Origin: Fidelibacterota bacterium
Lineage (GTDB): Bacteria > Fidelibacterota > Marinisomatia > SCGC-AAA003-L08 > TS1B11
DNA length: 64,000 bases
Direction of reading: 5' to 3'
Assembly (NCBI GenBank): GCA_004124875.1
Contig: SCKJ01000002.1
Location: 62,001 to 126,000 of the forward strand
The notes below the pieces were generated by a model. It searched no databases, was not told where the DNA came from, and saw only the letters and a program-made list of their open reading frames with translations. Positions 50,773-58,974 of the stretch are shown piece by piece; position 1 is the stretch's first letter; each line of letters starts with the position of its first letter. Position numbers and translations under genes: made by a program.

Positions 50773-51198
50773 ATGACAGGTTCAAACCTAACCAAAAACG
50801 TCAAGGTGACATTGGTCAAAGCGGAGCAGTCCTCTGGCGGAGGCGCCATCAACTCTGACTCTGTCGACATGCAGGGATTCGAGGGGGTGGTGTTCATCGG
50901 CACGATGGTCACGGCCAACGCCAGCAACTTCGCAAGCGTGGCGCAGTCAGCTGACGACTCCAGTTTCAACGACCTGGCAGGGACCAAGGTCACGCCAGGC
51001 GACGCCGGCGACCAATTCATGATTGATATCTACAAGCCGCTGGACCGTTACCTCCGGGTGGATATTGATCGCGGCGGCGCCAACACCGTGGTGGGTGAGA
51101 TCTTCGCCCTCCAGTATGGCGCCCGCAAGGTTCCCGTGTCGCATGGCTCGACCATCGATTCCGAGGTCCATGTGAGCCCGGCTGAAGGCACAGCGTAA
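50773..51198 (+). CDS. Virion protein (probable head decoration or stabilisation)
   Basis: 141 residues with a strong ribosome site. Beta-rich, with VDMQGFEGVVFIGTMVTANA, then FMIDIYKPLDRYLRVDIDRG and ALQYGARKVP. The family occurs just after the capsid gene in many siphoviruses; its function as decoration or minor head protein is inferred from place. Confidence 0.6.
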   Translation: MTGSNLTKNVKVTLVKAEQSSGGGAINSDSVDMQGFEGVVFIGTMVTANASNFASVAQSADDSSFNDLAGTKVTPGDAGDQFMIDIYKPLDRYLRVDIDRGGANTVVGEIFALQYGARKVPVSHGSTIDSEVHVSPAEGTA

Positions 51199-51248
51199 CC
51201 GTAATAATCAATCTACCTCTGTCCCCTGGAACATCGGGGTACTCGGAT

Positions 51249-51273
51249 CGGGGGCGGTGTCATTCCGCCCCCG
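51249..51273 (+). terminator. Hairpin between virion genes
   Basis: cgggggcgg (51249-51257) and ccgcccccg (51265-51273) pair perfectly around tgtcatt. No T run follows. It may attenuate transcription or protect the capsid mRNA. Confidence 0.5.
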
Positions 51274-51303
51274 GTTACGGGGTAGCAACTGGAGGAAATC
51301 AAA

Positions 51304-52461
51304 ATGACATACCAACCTGACATATACACCGAGCAAGGTGGGTCGGTGCGCGTCTTTAAGGACGGCGCCACCCTGAACTTTGGCACGGACAAGGACGCCA
51401 CTTTCAAGTGGGACGGCACCAACCTGGAGCTGCTCCCACTGGCCAATGACACCGGCGCGTTTAATATCGGCAACGGCACCCTGGACTTCGACGTCAAGAT
51501 ATTCCTGGGTGGCGCCGGCGCTTATGCCGAGTTCAATGTGGGCGATGGCCAGCTCAATATTGAAGGAATCGACGTTCACTTCGGCGATAACGACTACATC
51601 GAATTTGGTGATGCCGCCGGTGGCGATGTGACGATGCGCTGGACGGGCAGCGTCTTGGAGATTCTGCCAGCGACCGATGACACTGGCGCTATCAACATTG
51701 GCAATGGCACGAAGGACCTGGACTTAAAGGTGTTCCTGGGCACCGCCAATGACTTCGGGGCCTTCGATGTGGGCCGCCATGGGTTCCTGCTTGAAGGCGA
51801 CGCCTATGTGTTCGCGCAGGCGCCCACGCTCATGGACCACTTCCTCGGAGATCTGCTCGACGCTGCCTGGGCAGTTGATATCGACACCGGTGGAGCTGGC
51901 GCGATTGTCGCTGCCGCGGGTGGAACGGTACGCCTGACCACGGACACCACGGACGAGGACCGCATTCAGCTGAGCCATGAGCTTAACTGGGCCGCCCAGA
52001 ATGTGGTGATCTTCGAGACGCGCATCAAGGTGGACGACATCACGAACGTAGCCATCAATGTAGGTTTGACTGATGCGAAGGCTGAGGCCGCACAGGCGAT
52101 CCCATTCAATATTGGTGGTGGTGATGCGATCACCTCGACCGCTACCGATGCGGTTTGCCTCGTGTTTGATACCGATGCTGACACCGACACCTGGTTTGGC
52201 ATTGGCGTAAAAGCCGGCGCTGATACCGCGCTGATCGGATCCGGCACGGCCCCGGTAAACGACACCTACCAGATCATCCGCATTGAACTGGATGCCTCCG
52301 GTGGCGCCTCATACTTCATCGATGGCGTGGCCTACGGTTCGGCAACGGTCAACTCGATCACGGCAGCCACTGCGCTGACTCCGACCGTGTGCGTTCAGAA
52401 CAAGAGCGGGTCCGCCCACAACCTGGACGTGGACTACATCCTCGTCACGCAGGGTCTGTAA
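51304..52461 (+). CDS. Virion protein with internal duplication and jelly-roll C-terminus
   Basis: 385 residues. Two units of about 80 residues repeat the pattern LELLPLANDTGAFNIGNGT..LDFDVKIFLG and LEILPATDDTGAINIGNGTK.DLDLKVFLG (near 40-75 and 117-152). The rest (170-385) is beta-rich with VVIFETRIKVDDI and YFIDGVAYGS, a concanavalin/LamG-like sandwich. It could be a capsid-exposed fibre or carbohydrate-binding decoration protein. Confidence 0.6.
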   Translation: MTYQPDIYTEQGGSVRVFKDGATLNFGTDKDATFKWDGTNLELLPLANDTGAFNIGNGTLDFDVKIFLGGAGAYAEFNVGDGQLNIEGIDVHFGDNDYIEFGDAAGGDVTMRWTGSVLEILPATDDTGAINIGNGTKDLDLKVFLGTANDFGAFDVGRHGFLLEGDAYVFAQAPTLMDHFLGDLLDAAWAVDIDTGGAGAIVAAAGGTVRLTTDTTDEDRIQLSHELNWAAQNVVIFETRIKVDDITNVAINVGLTDAKAEAAQAIPFNIGGGDAITSTATDAVCLVFDTDADTDTWFGIGVKAGADTALIGSGTAPVNDTYQIIRIELDASGGASYFIDGVAYGSATVNSITAATALTPTVCVQNKSGSAHNLDVDYILVTQGL

Positions 52462-52751
52462 TGGCTGGCGGACCGCGGCCTATGCCGCCACACAGTGATG
52501 AGTATTTGCGTCTGCAAGCGGACCTTGAGAAGATGGTTAAGCAGGAGCATAACCTGCTGCGCTTCATCGGCCAGGCCAAGCAGTCCCTTGCAGGAAACAC
52601 CACTGCGCTGACCGGAGTGCAAGGCGCCAAGGCGTACGTCGAGGGCCGGATCGCGGAGATTGAGCAGCCCTTCGACAAGGCTCAGGACGGGCCCCACAAC
52701 GGCGCGCCTGAAAAGGAACTAAAGGGCGCCGGTGAGGAGGCGACCCAATGA
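52461..52751 (+). CDS. Coiled-coil phage protein with repeat-encoded segment
   Basis: 96 residues from ATG 52461. Helical coiled coil (13-70, LRLQADLEKMVKQEHNLLRF), then PFDKAQDGP, which is encoded by the palindromic repeat at 52672-52696, and a charged tail. A role as head or connector accessory is inferred from position only. Confidence 0.5.
   Translation: MAGGPRPMPPHSDEYLRLQADLEKMVKQEHNLLRFIGQAKQSLAGNTTALTGVQGAKAYVEGRIAEIEQPFDKAQDGPHNGAPEKELKGAGEEATQ
52672..52696. repeat. Dispersed palindromic repeat, prophage copy D (coding)
   Basis: ccttcgacaaggctcaggac followed by gggcc, in frame and translated as FDKAQDG within the gene at 52461. Confidence 0.6.
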
Positions 52752-53119
52752 GCTACGCAGAGCGCCATCGACTGACGCTGGTCACCGATGCTTCCGGAGA
52801 TGTCACAGGCCATACGCCAGCGGTTACCGGGCGGTTGATCGCCATCGTCTACACCAAGGACACCTACGATGCCGGCGTTGACTTTGCCATAACGGCGGAG
52901 GCCACCGGTGAAGGCATCTGGACCGAGTCCGATGTGAACGCCTCGGCGACCAGGGCGCCCCGGCAGCCAACCCACGACAATGTGGGTGCAGCTTCGCTCT
53001 ATGCAGGTTCTGGCGAGCCGGTGGAGGACTATATCGTGCTGGCGCAGGACCGCGTGAAGATTGTTGTTTCCAGTGGCGGGAACGTCAAAAGCGGCCAGTT
53101 CGACGTCATCATCGGCTGA
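52748..53119 (+). CDS. Phage structural protein of unknown role
   Basis: 123 residues, coupled to the previous gene by four bases. HRLTLVTDASGDVTGHTPAV and DRVKIVVSSGGNVKSGQFDV suggest a small beta sandwich. Lies between capsid and connector genes. Confidence 0.5.
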   Translation: MSYAERHRLTLVTDASGDVTGHTPAVTGRLIAIVYTKDTYDAGVDFAITAEATGEGIWTESDVNASATRAPRQPTHDNVGAASLYAGSGEPVEDYIVLAQDRVKIVVSSGGNVKSGQFDVIIG

Positions 53120-53149
53120 GTGCCGGCAAGTTGTCTGATAACACCGGGA

Positions 53150-53173
53150 GGCGGATTACTGCGGTAGTCCGCC
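53150..53173 (+). other. Inverted repeat before a small virion gene
   Basis: ggcgga (53150-53155) and tccgcc (53168-53173) pair around ttactgcggtag. It lies 22 bases before the start of the next gene and could shape its translation. Confidence 0.4.
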
Positions 53174-53194
53174 GATCCAAACTTGGAGGATACC

Positions 53195-53464
53195 ATGAAA
53201 GTAAAACTACGCACAATCTTTGCGGGACCCACAGGCACCGGCCAGCCAGGCGACGTGATCCGCGTCCCTGAAGGATTAGGCCGGGCACTGATTGAATCCG
53301 GCCAGGCCGAGGCTCTGGCTACGGTGAAGAAAGCCGCGAAGGCCAAACGCAAGGCCAAGGCTAAAGGCGATGCGCCCGAGACGACATCGACGGCGGCGCC
53401 GGAGACCACGACCCAGCCAGCAGCCGGGCCCCGCAGCCGGAAGCCTCGCCAGGCCAAAACCTAA
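53195..53464 (+). CDS. Small phage protein with basic Ala/Lys-rich tail
   Basis: 89 residues from ATG 53195, behind a ttggagga ribosome site. The first 45 residues, with IFAGPTGTGQPGDVIRVPEG, resemble the short fold common in head genes, and the rest is a lysine/alanine then Thr/Pro-rich disordered tail ending RSRKPRQAKT. Unknown role. Confidence 0.5.
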   Translation: MKVKLRTIFAGPTGTGQPGDVIRVPEGLGRALIESGQAEALATVKKAAKAKRKAKAKGDAPETTSTAAPETTTQPAAGPRSRKPRQAKT

Positions 53465-53476
53465 ACCAAGCCATCG

Positions 53477-54061
53477 ATGCAATACCACTTCGCACTGGAG
53501 CGCACCAGCGATCCTTCGGTTGAGCCGTTATCGACATCCGAGGCCAAGGACCATCTCCGGGTCACGGGATCGGCAGATGATACCTATATCGCGTCACTGA
53601 TCAAGGTGGCCAGGTTCGTATTCGAGCGGGACACGGGCCGGGCCCTGATCACGCAGACGTGGGAACAGACGATGGATCGGTGGCCACCTGACAGCGAAAT
53701 CCTGTTGGCGGTCAATCCAGTGCAGTCGATCAGTTCCATTACCTACGATGATACCGATGGTAACAATCAGACCGTGACGGCGGCTGACTACCGAGTTGAC
53801 ACCAAAAGTCTGCCGGCCATGATCGTTCCCTCCTACGGCAACTCGTGGCCCAGCGCCCGGACGCAGAGCAACTCCATCAAGGTGACCTTTGTGGCTGGCT
53901 ACGGCGATGCCGCTACCGACCTGGATGAGGACAGCATTGCCGCTGTCCGGCTGCTGGTGGGCCACTACTACTTAACCCGTGAGCCGATAGGCACGATTGC
54001 CACCAAGCTCCCGCAGACCTTTGACTGGATCGTTGACAAGTTCAAGGTGCGGGACTTCTGA
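53477..54061 (+). CDS. Head-tail connector protein (gp6/gp8-like)
   Basis: 194 residues. LSTSEAKDHLRVTGSADDTY and IASLIKVARFVFERDTGRAL are the signature helices of phage QLRG/gp6-like connectors; the C-terminal part ends AVRLLVGHYYLTREPIG. It forms the ring joined to the portal. The next gene is not the expected head closure gene but an inserted cassette. Confidence 0.8.
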   Translation: MQYHFALERTSDPSVEPLSTSEAKDHLRVTGSADDTYIASLIKVARFVFERDTGRALITQTWEQTMDRWPPDSEILLAVNPVQSISSITYDDTDGNNQTVTAADYRVDTKSLPAMIVPSYGNSWPSARTQSNSIKVTFVAGYGDAATDLDEDSIAAVRLLVGHYYLTREPIGTIATKLPQTFDWIVDKFKVRDF

Positions 54062-54744
54062 TGTCCCTCGCCCAAACTGTTGCCGCTGGTGTGCCTGTGG
54101 AGGTCCTGCGGACCCTCTGGCACGTGGCACCGATCTACCGGGGTGAGACGATTGTCATCATTGGCGGCGGTCCCAGCCTGACACCGGAGCAGCTGAATCC
54201 CGCTGTCGACCGTGCCCGGACGATTGCCATCAACGATGCCTACATCCTCGCGCCTGGTGCGGACGTGCTCTATGCCACCGATGCCAAGTGGTGGGGGTGG
54301 CACCCTGACGCCTTGGAGTTTGCCGGCATCAGGGCAGCCTGCAAGTGGCGGGCCGATCTGAACCGGTGGCATGATGAATGGAATGGCAACCCTTTCCCTC
54401 AAGTCCACACTCTGGCCAGCACCGGTGAGGAGGGACTGGAGAGCAAGCCCTGGGGACTCCGCACAGGCGGCAATGGTGGTTACCAGGCCATCAACCTGGC
54501 GGCGCATCTGGGAGCGACCCGCATCATCCTAATCGGTTACGACATGCAGCCGGGCCCGGACGGCAAACATCACTGGTTTGGCGATCATCCCAACGGTGTG
54601 GCGCCGCTGTACGATGTCAATATGCTGCCGCACTTCCCCAGCCTGGTAGATCCGCTGCGGGATCTCGGCATCGAGATATTCAACTGTTCACCCGGCAGCG
54701 CCCTGACCTGCTTTCCCATGGCCAACCTGGAGGACGTGCTGTGA
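54061..54744 (+). CDS. DUF115/MptE-like protein, putative sugar or nucleotide transferase
   Basis: 227 residues. TIVIIGGGPSLTPEQL near residue 30 and GGNGGYQAINLAAHLGATRI followed by ILIGYDM match the DUF115/MptE-like fold, used by sialyltransferase-like and 6-hydroxymethylpterin-linked enzymes. The TWWGWHPDAL-like segment lies between. It begins the insertion in the head-tail module and is coupled to both neighbours. Confidence 0.65.
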   Translation: MSLAQTVAAGVPVEVLRTLWHVAPIYRGETIVIIGGGPSLTPEQLNPAVDRARTIAINDAYILAPGADVLYATDAKWWGWHPDALEFAGIRAACKWRADLNRWHDEWNGNPFPQVHTLASTGEEGLESKPWGLRTGGNGGYQAINLAAHLGATRIILIGYDMQPGPDGKHHWFGDHPNGVAPLYDVNMLPHFPSLVDPLRDLGIEIFNCSPGSALTCFPMANLEDVL

Positions 54745-55337
54745 CGGCCACCCTCACCTATGATGCCATTGCTCAGGCTGAGCGCGAGAAGTACCTGGCT
54801 GTCTGGCAGATACCGGCCTACCGCGAGAAGTGCCACGGTCTCGATCTCTGGCGCAACCACCGCGACCTGTTTCCCGAAGCGCCGGCGACGGCCCTGGATA
54901 TCGGCTGCGGCCTGGGTCTGCTCTACCGCCATCTGCTGGGCGAAGGCATCGACGCCTGGGGAGTGGACTTCGCCCCCAACTGTCTCGACCCCTTTGTCCG
55001 CCGTGTTCTGGGCTACCGCTTCATCGAGGCCTGCCTGTGGGACCTGGACCTGGGCCGCCATTTCGATCTTGGTATCTGCGCCGATGTGATGGAACACATC
55101 CCTGAGCAAAAGGTGCCGCAGACCCTGGCCCGCGTCGGCAATCATTGCGAGGAGATCATTTTCAAGATTGCGAACTACCCCAGCGACAGTTTGGGCCACC
55201 GTCTGCATGTGACCCGTCGGGACAGTGCCTGGTGGGAGTTGCTCATCCGTAGCCAAGGGGGCAATGTGGAGCTGCTCAGCGTCCCCAGCCTCGACGCCCG
55301 TGAAGTCTACTACTACCGCTGGAGGCCGGAAGGATGA
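54741..55337 (+). CDS. Class I SAM-dependent methyltransferase
   Basis: 198 residues with a GTG start in a GTGA overlap. SAM motif I ALDIGCGLGLLYRHLL near 51-66, GVDFAPNCLD after it, and ICADVMEHIPEQ as the post-II block define a class I methyltransferase of the small-molecule/sugar type. No DNA or protein methylase motif is present. Substrate is probably the product of its glyco neighbours. Confidence 0.75.
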   Translation: MTATLTYDAIAQAEREKYLAVWQIPAYREKCHGLDLWRNHRDLFPEAPATALDIGCGLGLLYRHLLGEGIDAWGVDFAPNCLDPFVRRVLGYRFIEACLWDLDLGRHFDLGICADVMEHIPEQKVPQTLARVGNHCEEIIFKIANYPSDSLGHRLHVTRRDSAWWELLIRSQGGNVELLSVPSLDAREVYYYRWRPEG

Positions 55338-55882
55338 GCGCCTGCCGCCGCAAGGAAATCGTCGGCGACGCGACCCTGTACCTGGGCGTGGGGCTGATGG
55401 TATTACTCGTGTTCATTGGCTGCGTGAAGTCCCCGGTGGAATCTGCCAGGCAGCCCCTGGTCGTGATCGATACGGTGCTTGTTGCCGTAGATAGCCACTT
55501 CCGCGCGATGTTTACCCAAAGATGGACCGATCCGGATTTTGTGGACGGCACCGCCAAGATACAGGGGTGGGTCACGGTGGGCTACTTTGGACCCGGGACC
55601 CGTAACGTACTCTTTTTTGAAAGCACTGTTTTCCACCCGGACTTAATGGACAATGTGGGTGAGGTGCTCGAGATAATGCTCACTGAAATTCCGGCGCCGG
55701 GCGGGTCCTGGGATAACAAAGAGGTCGTCTGGAACTTCAACCACATCAGCACAAAGAGATTCGATGTGACGATAAATGCGCGGTACGCCGTGTTGCACCG
55801 GATATTCGAGGTGAGCGCCCAAGGCTCGGTTGTGGTGGCAATCAGCCCGATCGCCGTGATTGTCAGGGACCTTAAACAATAG
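55334..55882 (+). CDS. Phage-encoded lipoprotein of unknown function
   Basis: 182 residues. A basic start (MSACRRKE) then a hydrophobic stretch ending VFIGC gives a lipobox with Cys about 30. The mature part is beta-rich and unlike known families. A lipid-anchored phage protein made by the host may act in superinfection exclusion, but here it lies in the late operon. Confidence 0.5.
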   Translation: MSACRRKEIVGDATLYLGVGLMVLLVFIGCVKSPVESARQPLVVIDTVLVAVDSHFRAMFTQRWTDPDFVDGTAKIQGWVTVGYFGPGTRNVLFFESTVFHPDLMDNVGEVLEIMLTEIPAPGGSWDNKEVVWNFNHISTKRFDVTINARYAVLHRIFEVSAQGSVVVAISPIAVIVRDLKQ

Positions 55883-55891
55883 GAGTACATA

Positions 55892-56818
55892 ATGAAAGTT
55901 CATATCAAGATATCACCTTCGCCGCAGCTGCCCCATCACCGGGAGTATGGGGAAGCGTTCGCCGCAGGGTTGAAGATGCACGGCATAAAGGAAAAGGACA
56001 TAGTCATCGAGGCCGACTTCGTGACCCGCCGGTGTGACGTGGCGGTCTTCTGGGGTTTCCATCCCCGGACCGCTGACATCCGTGCCCGCCAGCAGGCGGA
56101 GGGCAACCGTTACCTGGTGATGGAGCGGGCGGTGCTGGGCCCACAGATGGAAATGGTGCAACTGGGCTGGGACGGACAGGGAGCGCTGGCCAACTTCTGC
56201 AACGGCGCCTCGCCTCCGGACCGCGCGGAGAAGTACGCCAGTCTGCTGAAGCCGCAGCGGCGGGCCAAGAAGCAGGATTACGTCCTTGTCATCGGTCAGA
56301 TGCCCGGTGATAACTCTCTCTCCGGCATGGACATCGATCAATGGCGCCGGGATGTGGTGGCCCAACTGAGCGAGATCACCGACCGCCGCATCGTCTACCG
56401 GCCGCATCCGAATGATCCGAGGATTGCTCTCGGTGAAGTGGGGGTCAGTTATTTGGGTGGCGACCTGGAGCCCGCCCTGGCTGGCGCGGCTGTGGTGGTG
56501 ACCTACAACTCCGGCACCGGCGTCGATGCCGTCCTGGCCGGTGTGCCGGTGATCACACTTGACGAGCGGTCCCACGCCTGGCCTGTGGCCGGCCATGACC
56601 TGCAGGCCGTTGCCGATCTGGCGGCCCTCAAATTCGACCGTAAGCAGTGGCTGAACGATCTGGCCTACACCCAGTGGAGCAAGGCTGAGATCATTTCGGG
56701 CGCCGCCTGGGAGCACCTGCGGCAGATCCTTCGAGAGCCCTTCGGCAACCCTTCGACGGGCTCAGGACTTCGGCTCAGGACAAGCCCTCAGGATGACCAT
56801 TCGGAGGGACAGGGGTAA
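55892..56818 (+). CDS. KpsS/KpsC-like glycosyltransferase with repeat-encoded tail
   Basis: 308 residues. VIGQMPGDNSLSG, RIVYRPHPNDPR and VVTYNSGTGVDAVLAGVPVI followed by TLDERS are the capsule-polysaccharide (KpsS/C) transferase signatures in the second Rossmann domain. The last 30 residues, LREPFGNPSTGSGLRLRTSP and beyond, are encoded by several palindromic repeat units. It may attach sugar to a virion protein or a cell surface glycan. Confidence 0.65.
   Translation: MKVHIKISPSPQLPHHREYGEAFAAGLKMHGIKEKDIVIEADFVTRRCDVAVFWGFHPRTADIRARQQAEGNRYLVMERAVLGPQMEMVQLGWDGQGALANFCNGASPPDRAEKYASLLKPQRRAKKQDYVLVIGQMPGDNSLSGMDIDQWRRDVVAQLSEITDRRIVYRPHPNDPRIALGEVGVSYLGGDLEPALAGAAVVVTYNSGTGVDAVLAGVPVITLDERSHAWPVAGHDLQAVADLAALKFDRKQWLNDLAYTQWSKAEIISGAAWEHLRQILREPFGNPSTGSGLRLRTSPQDDHSEGQG
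56738..56812. repeat. Dispersed palindromic repeat, prophage copy E (coding, nested)
   Basis: Nested ccttcgagagccc, cccttcgacgggctcagga, ggctcaggacaagccctcag and gatgac blocks, at least two family units. They encode the tail of the gene at 55892. Confidence 0.65.
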
Positions 56819-56821
56819 CCG

Positions 56822-57139
56822 ATGCAGGCTGGCCAGCTTGACAGACGTATCGACATTCAGACTGTTACCGGGTCGGTGGATAGTCTCGGCACGCCCAAAC
56901 GGACCTACGCCAACCTGTCGGCCAGCGTTCCCGCCCAGGTGATGCCCGCCTCCTCCAGTGAGAGTTACCGCAACAATCAGGATGTGGGCAGCGACGACCT
57001 GGTGATTACGATCCGCCACCGCACCGACTTCGACCGGAAGGCGCGCATCGTTTATGACGGCAATAACTATGACATCATGGGTATCCAGGAGATCGGCCGC
57101 CGTGAAGGTCTCGAGCTGCTGGTGCGGGTGGTGACATGA
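56822..57139 (+). CDS. Head closure protein (SPP1 gp16-like)
   Basis: 105 residues. AGQLDRRIDIQTVTGSVDSL and GTPKRTYANL open, DLVITIRHRTDFDRKARIVY and MGIQEIGRREGLELLVRV close: the standard head closure/Phage_H_T_join barrel. It plugs the connector. Confidence 0.87.
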   Translation: MQAGQLDRRIDIQTVTGSVDSLGTPKRTYANLSASVPAQVMPASSSESYRNNQDVGSDDLVITIRHRTDFDRKARIVYDGNNYDIMGIQEIGRREGLELLVRVVT

Positions 57140-57705
57140 GCGCCGCCGAGAAATTTCTCGAGATCGACCTGGACTGGTACGGCTATGACGAGCTGCTCAA
57201 GGGGCTTGATCTGTTGCCATCGAGTGTGGGCAAGAGCGTGGTGAAGGCGGCCGAAAGGAAGGCGCTGAAGCCGATGGCAAGCGCAGTGAAGGCCAGGGCC
57301 GCCCAGGTGGGCGATGGGAGTCTGGCAAAAAAGGTCAAGATCACGCCGCGGCGGCCCGGGAAAGGGGGCAGATCGACACTGGAGGGGGCCGCCAGTATGT
57401 ACCTGGTTATTGCTGATCCGACGGCCCACCTGGTGGAGTTTGGCACGGAGCCCCATCTCATTGAGAGAGACCAGAAGCAGGTCCTTGCCTCAGGTAAGGA
57501 CGTGTTTGGCAAGGTGGTGCATCACCCTGGGGCAGATCCCCAGCCGATGCTGCGGCCGGCATGGGATGCGGGCAAGGGCCGGTTGTTGCGGGACCTCGCC
57601 CTGGAAATTGCCAAAGGCCTGGAGCGTCTGGGCAAGCGGCTGCATAAGCAGGCGGTCTCGGGCAAACTGAGCAAGCGCGGCTTCAAGACATTGATGGGCA
57701 AGTGA
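57136..57705 (+). CDS. HK97-gp10 family tail-joining protein
   Basis: 189 residues. LDLLPSSVGKSVVKAAERKA followed by LKPMASAVKARA and MYLVIADPTAHLVEFGTEPH match HK97-gp10, including the HLVEFGT motif. Four-base overlaps on both sides. Confidence 0.87.
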   Translation: MSAAEKFLEIDLDWYGYDELLKGLDLLPSSVGKSVVKAAERKALKPMASAVKARAAQVGDGSLAKKVKITPRRPGKGGRSTLEGAASMYLVIADPTAHLVEFGTEPHLIERDQKQVLASGKDVFGKVVHHPGADPQPMLRPAWDAGKGRLLRDLALEIAKGLERLGKRLHKQAVSGKLSKRGFKTLMGK

Positions 57706-58100
57706 TGGCCATCGAGGGGGAAATCATCACCAGGCTATTGGCGGACGGGACTGTGTCCGGCATAGTATCAACTCGAGGTTATGGGCAGCGGGTTCCCCAG
57801 GGGGAGACCGTGCCCTACTTTGTTTTGCGGCGGATATCGGAGGTTGGCTTCCATGCCCATGACGGGCCGCTCAGTGACAGGACCGTGCGCCTGCAGATCG
57901 ATAGCGTTGATGATGACCACGCCGACGCCGAGACCCTGGCGGACGCTATCGAATCGAGTCTCGATGGCTTTCAAGGAACGATCACTACGCGCAAGATAGG
58001 GTTCATCAAGTTTGCCGGCGGCGGGCCTGTCGGCTATGACGACGGCCGGGAGCAGCACCGGGTCGTCCGTGACTACAACGTAGGATATAAGGAGACCTGA
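57702..58100 (+). CDS. Tail completion protein (DUF3168 type)
   Basis: 132 residues from GTG 57702, or 131 from ATG 57705. RGYGQRVPQGETVPYFVLRR and RLQIDSVDDDHADAETLADA are typical of DUF3168/gp17-like tail terminators, which cap the tail tube. Order fits the HK97 module. Confidence 0.83.
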   Translation: MMAIEGEIITRLLADGTVSGIVSTRGYGQRVPQGETVPYFVLRRISEVGFHAHDGPLSDRTVRLQIDSVDDDHADAETLADAIESSLDGFQGTITTRKIGFIKFAGGGPVGYDDGREQHRVVRDYNVGYKET

Positions 58101-58102
58101 AC

Positions 58103-58546
58103 ATGGCAGTAGAACGAAACTATGGCATCCAGCTGGAGCGCGGAGACGGGGCCTCCCCGGAGGTGTTTACCGAGATCGTGCAACTCCTGGACATCAAACC
58201 ACCTGGCATGAGCCTGGGAAAAACGGACACGACGTTCCATGATGGCGCGGGTTGGGAGACCTCTATCCCGAGCCTGCTGAAACATCCAGGCGAAGTGGCC
58301 ATTAAGGTCGGGTATGATCCCGCGGCGGCAACACACAAGTTTGCCTCCGGCGGGTTGATCTACGATGCCATTACCACGACCACGGTCGGCAACTGGAAAA
58401 TTCAGATGCCGGAATCGTCCAGCGTCTATTTCACTTTTGCCGGATATATCTCGGAAATCGATTTCGATAATGTGGTTGTAGACGATGACGGCATCATGAT
58501 CATGAACGCGACGCTGGTGGTTACGGCTGCCATCACCTATCCGTAA
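58103..58546 (+). CDS. Major tail tube protein
   Basis: 147 residues. ERNYGIQLERGDGASPEVFT, then PPGMSLGKTDTTFHDGAGWE and PGEVAIKVGYDP are the common tail tube pattern, with a C-terminal VDDDGIMIMNATLVVT strand. Forms stacked hexamers of the tail. Confidence 0.83.
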   Translation: MAVERNYGIQLERGDGASPEVFTEIVQLLDIKPPGMSLGKTDTTFHDGAGWETSIPSLLKHPGEVAIKVGYDPAAATHKFASGGLIYDAITTTTVGNWKIQMPESSSVYFTFAGYISEIDFDNVVVDDDGIMIMNATLVVTAAITYP

Positions 58547-58974
58547 TGGGCCGGCCACATTGGGCCGCGGTCCCTTTTGAGATCGACGGCCAGCAGGTGC
58601 TGGTGCGGTACGACTGGCAGGCGCTGCGGACCCTCAAGGACAAGTTCGGTGAGAACTATGAGGGGGCGTTTGGCGTCGCCTATATGAACCTCGACCTTGA
58701 GGTGATGGCGGGATACTTAGCTGTTGGGCTGGAGTTGGAGCAGGATGGCCAGTGGACCGCTGAGGCTATCATTGCCGCCTCTCCGCCGGTGCTGGAAACC
58801 TTCGACGCCGTCCGCAAGGCGCTGAACCTGATCAACTCGGGGAAGGAGGATCCCGAGCAGGACGAAAACCCTCAGACGGGTCTGGTGAGAAAGTTGCTTT
58901 CGATGATTGGCTTGAATGGTCGCTCAGCGGATGCGCCGCCGGTGGCCTCTCCCCAGACCGATTCTGGAGACTGA
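58546..58974 (+). CDS. Tail assembly chaperone, short product
   Basis: 142 residues. VPFEIDGQQVLVRYDWQALR followed by TLKDKFGENY and AGYLAVGLELEQDG match the first protein (gpG-like) of phage tail chaperones. It ends DAPPVASPQTDSGD. A longer product is made if ribosomes shift to the -1 frame before the stop; see the overlapping entry. Confidence 0.8.
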   Translation: MGRPHWAAVPFEIDGQQVLVRYDWQALRTLKDKFGENYEGAFGVAYMNLDLEVMAGYLAVGLELEQDGQWTAEAIIAASPPVLETFDAVRKALNLINSGKEDPEQDENPQTGLVRKLLSMIGLNGRSADAPPVASPQTDSGD

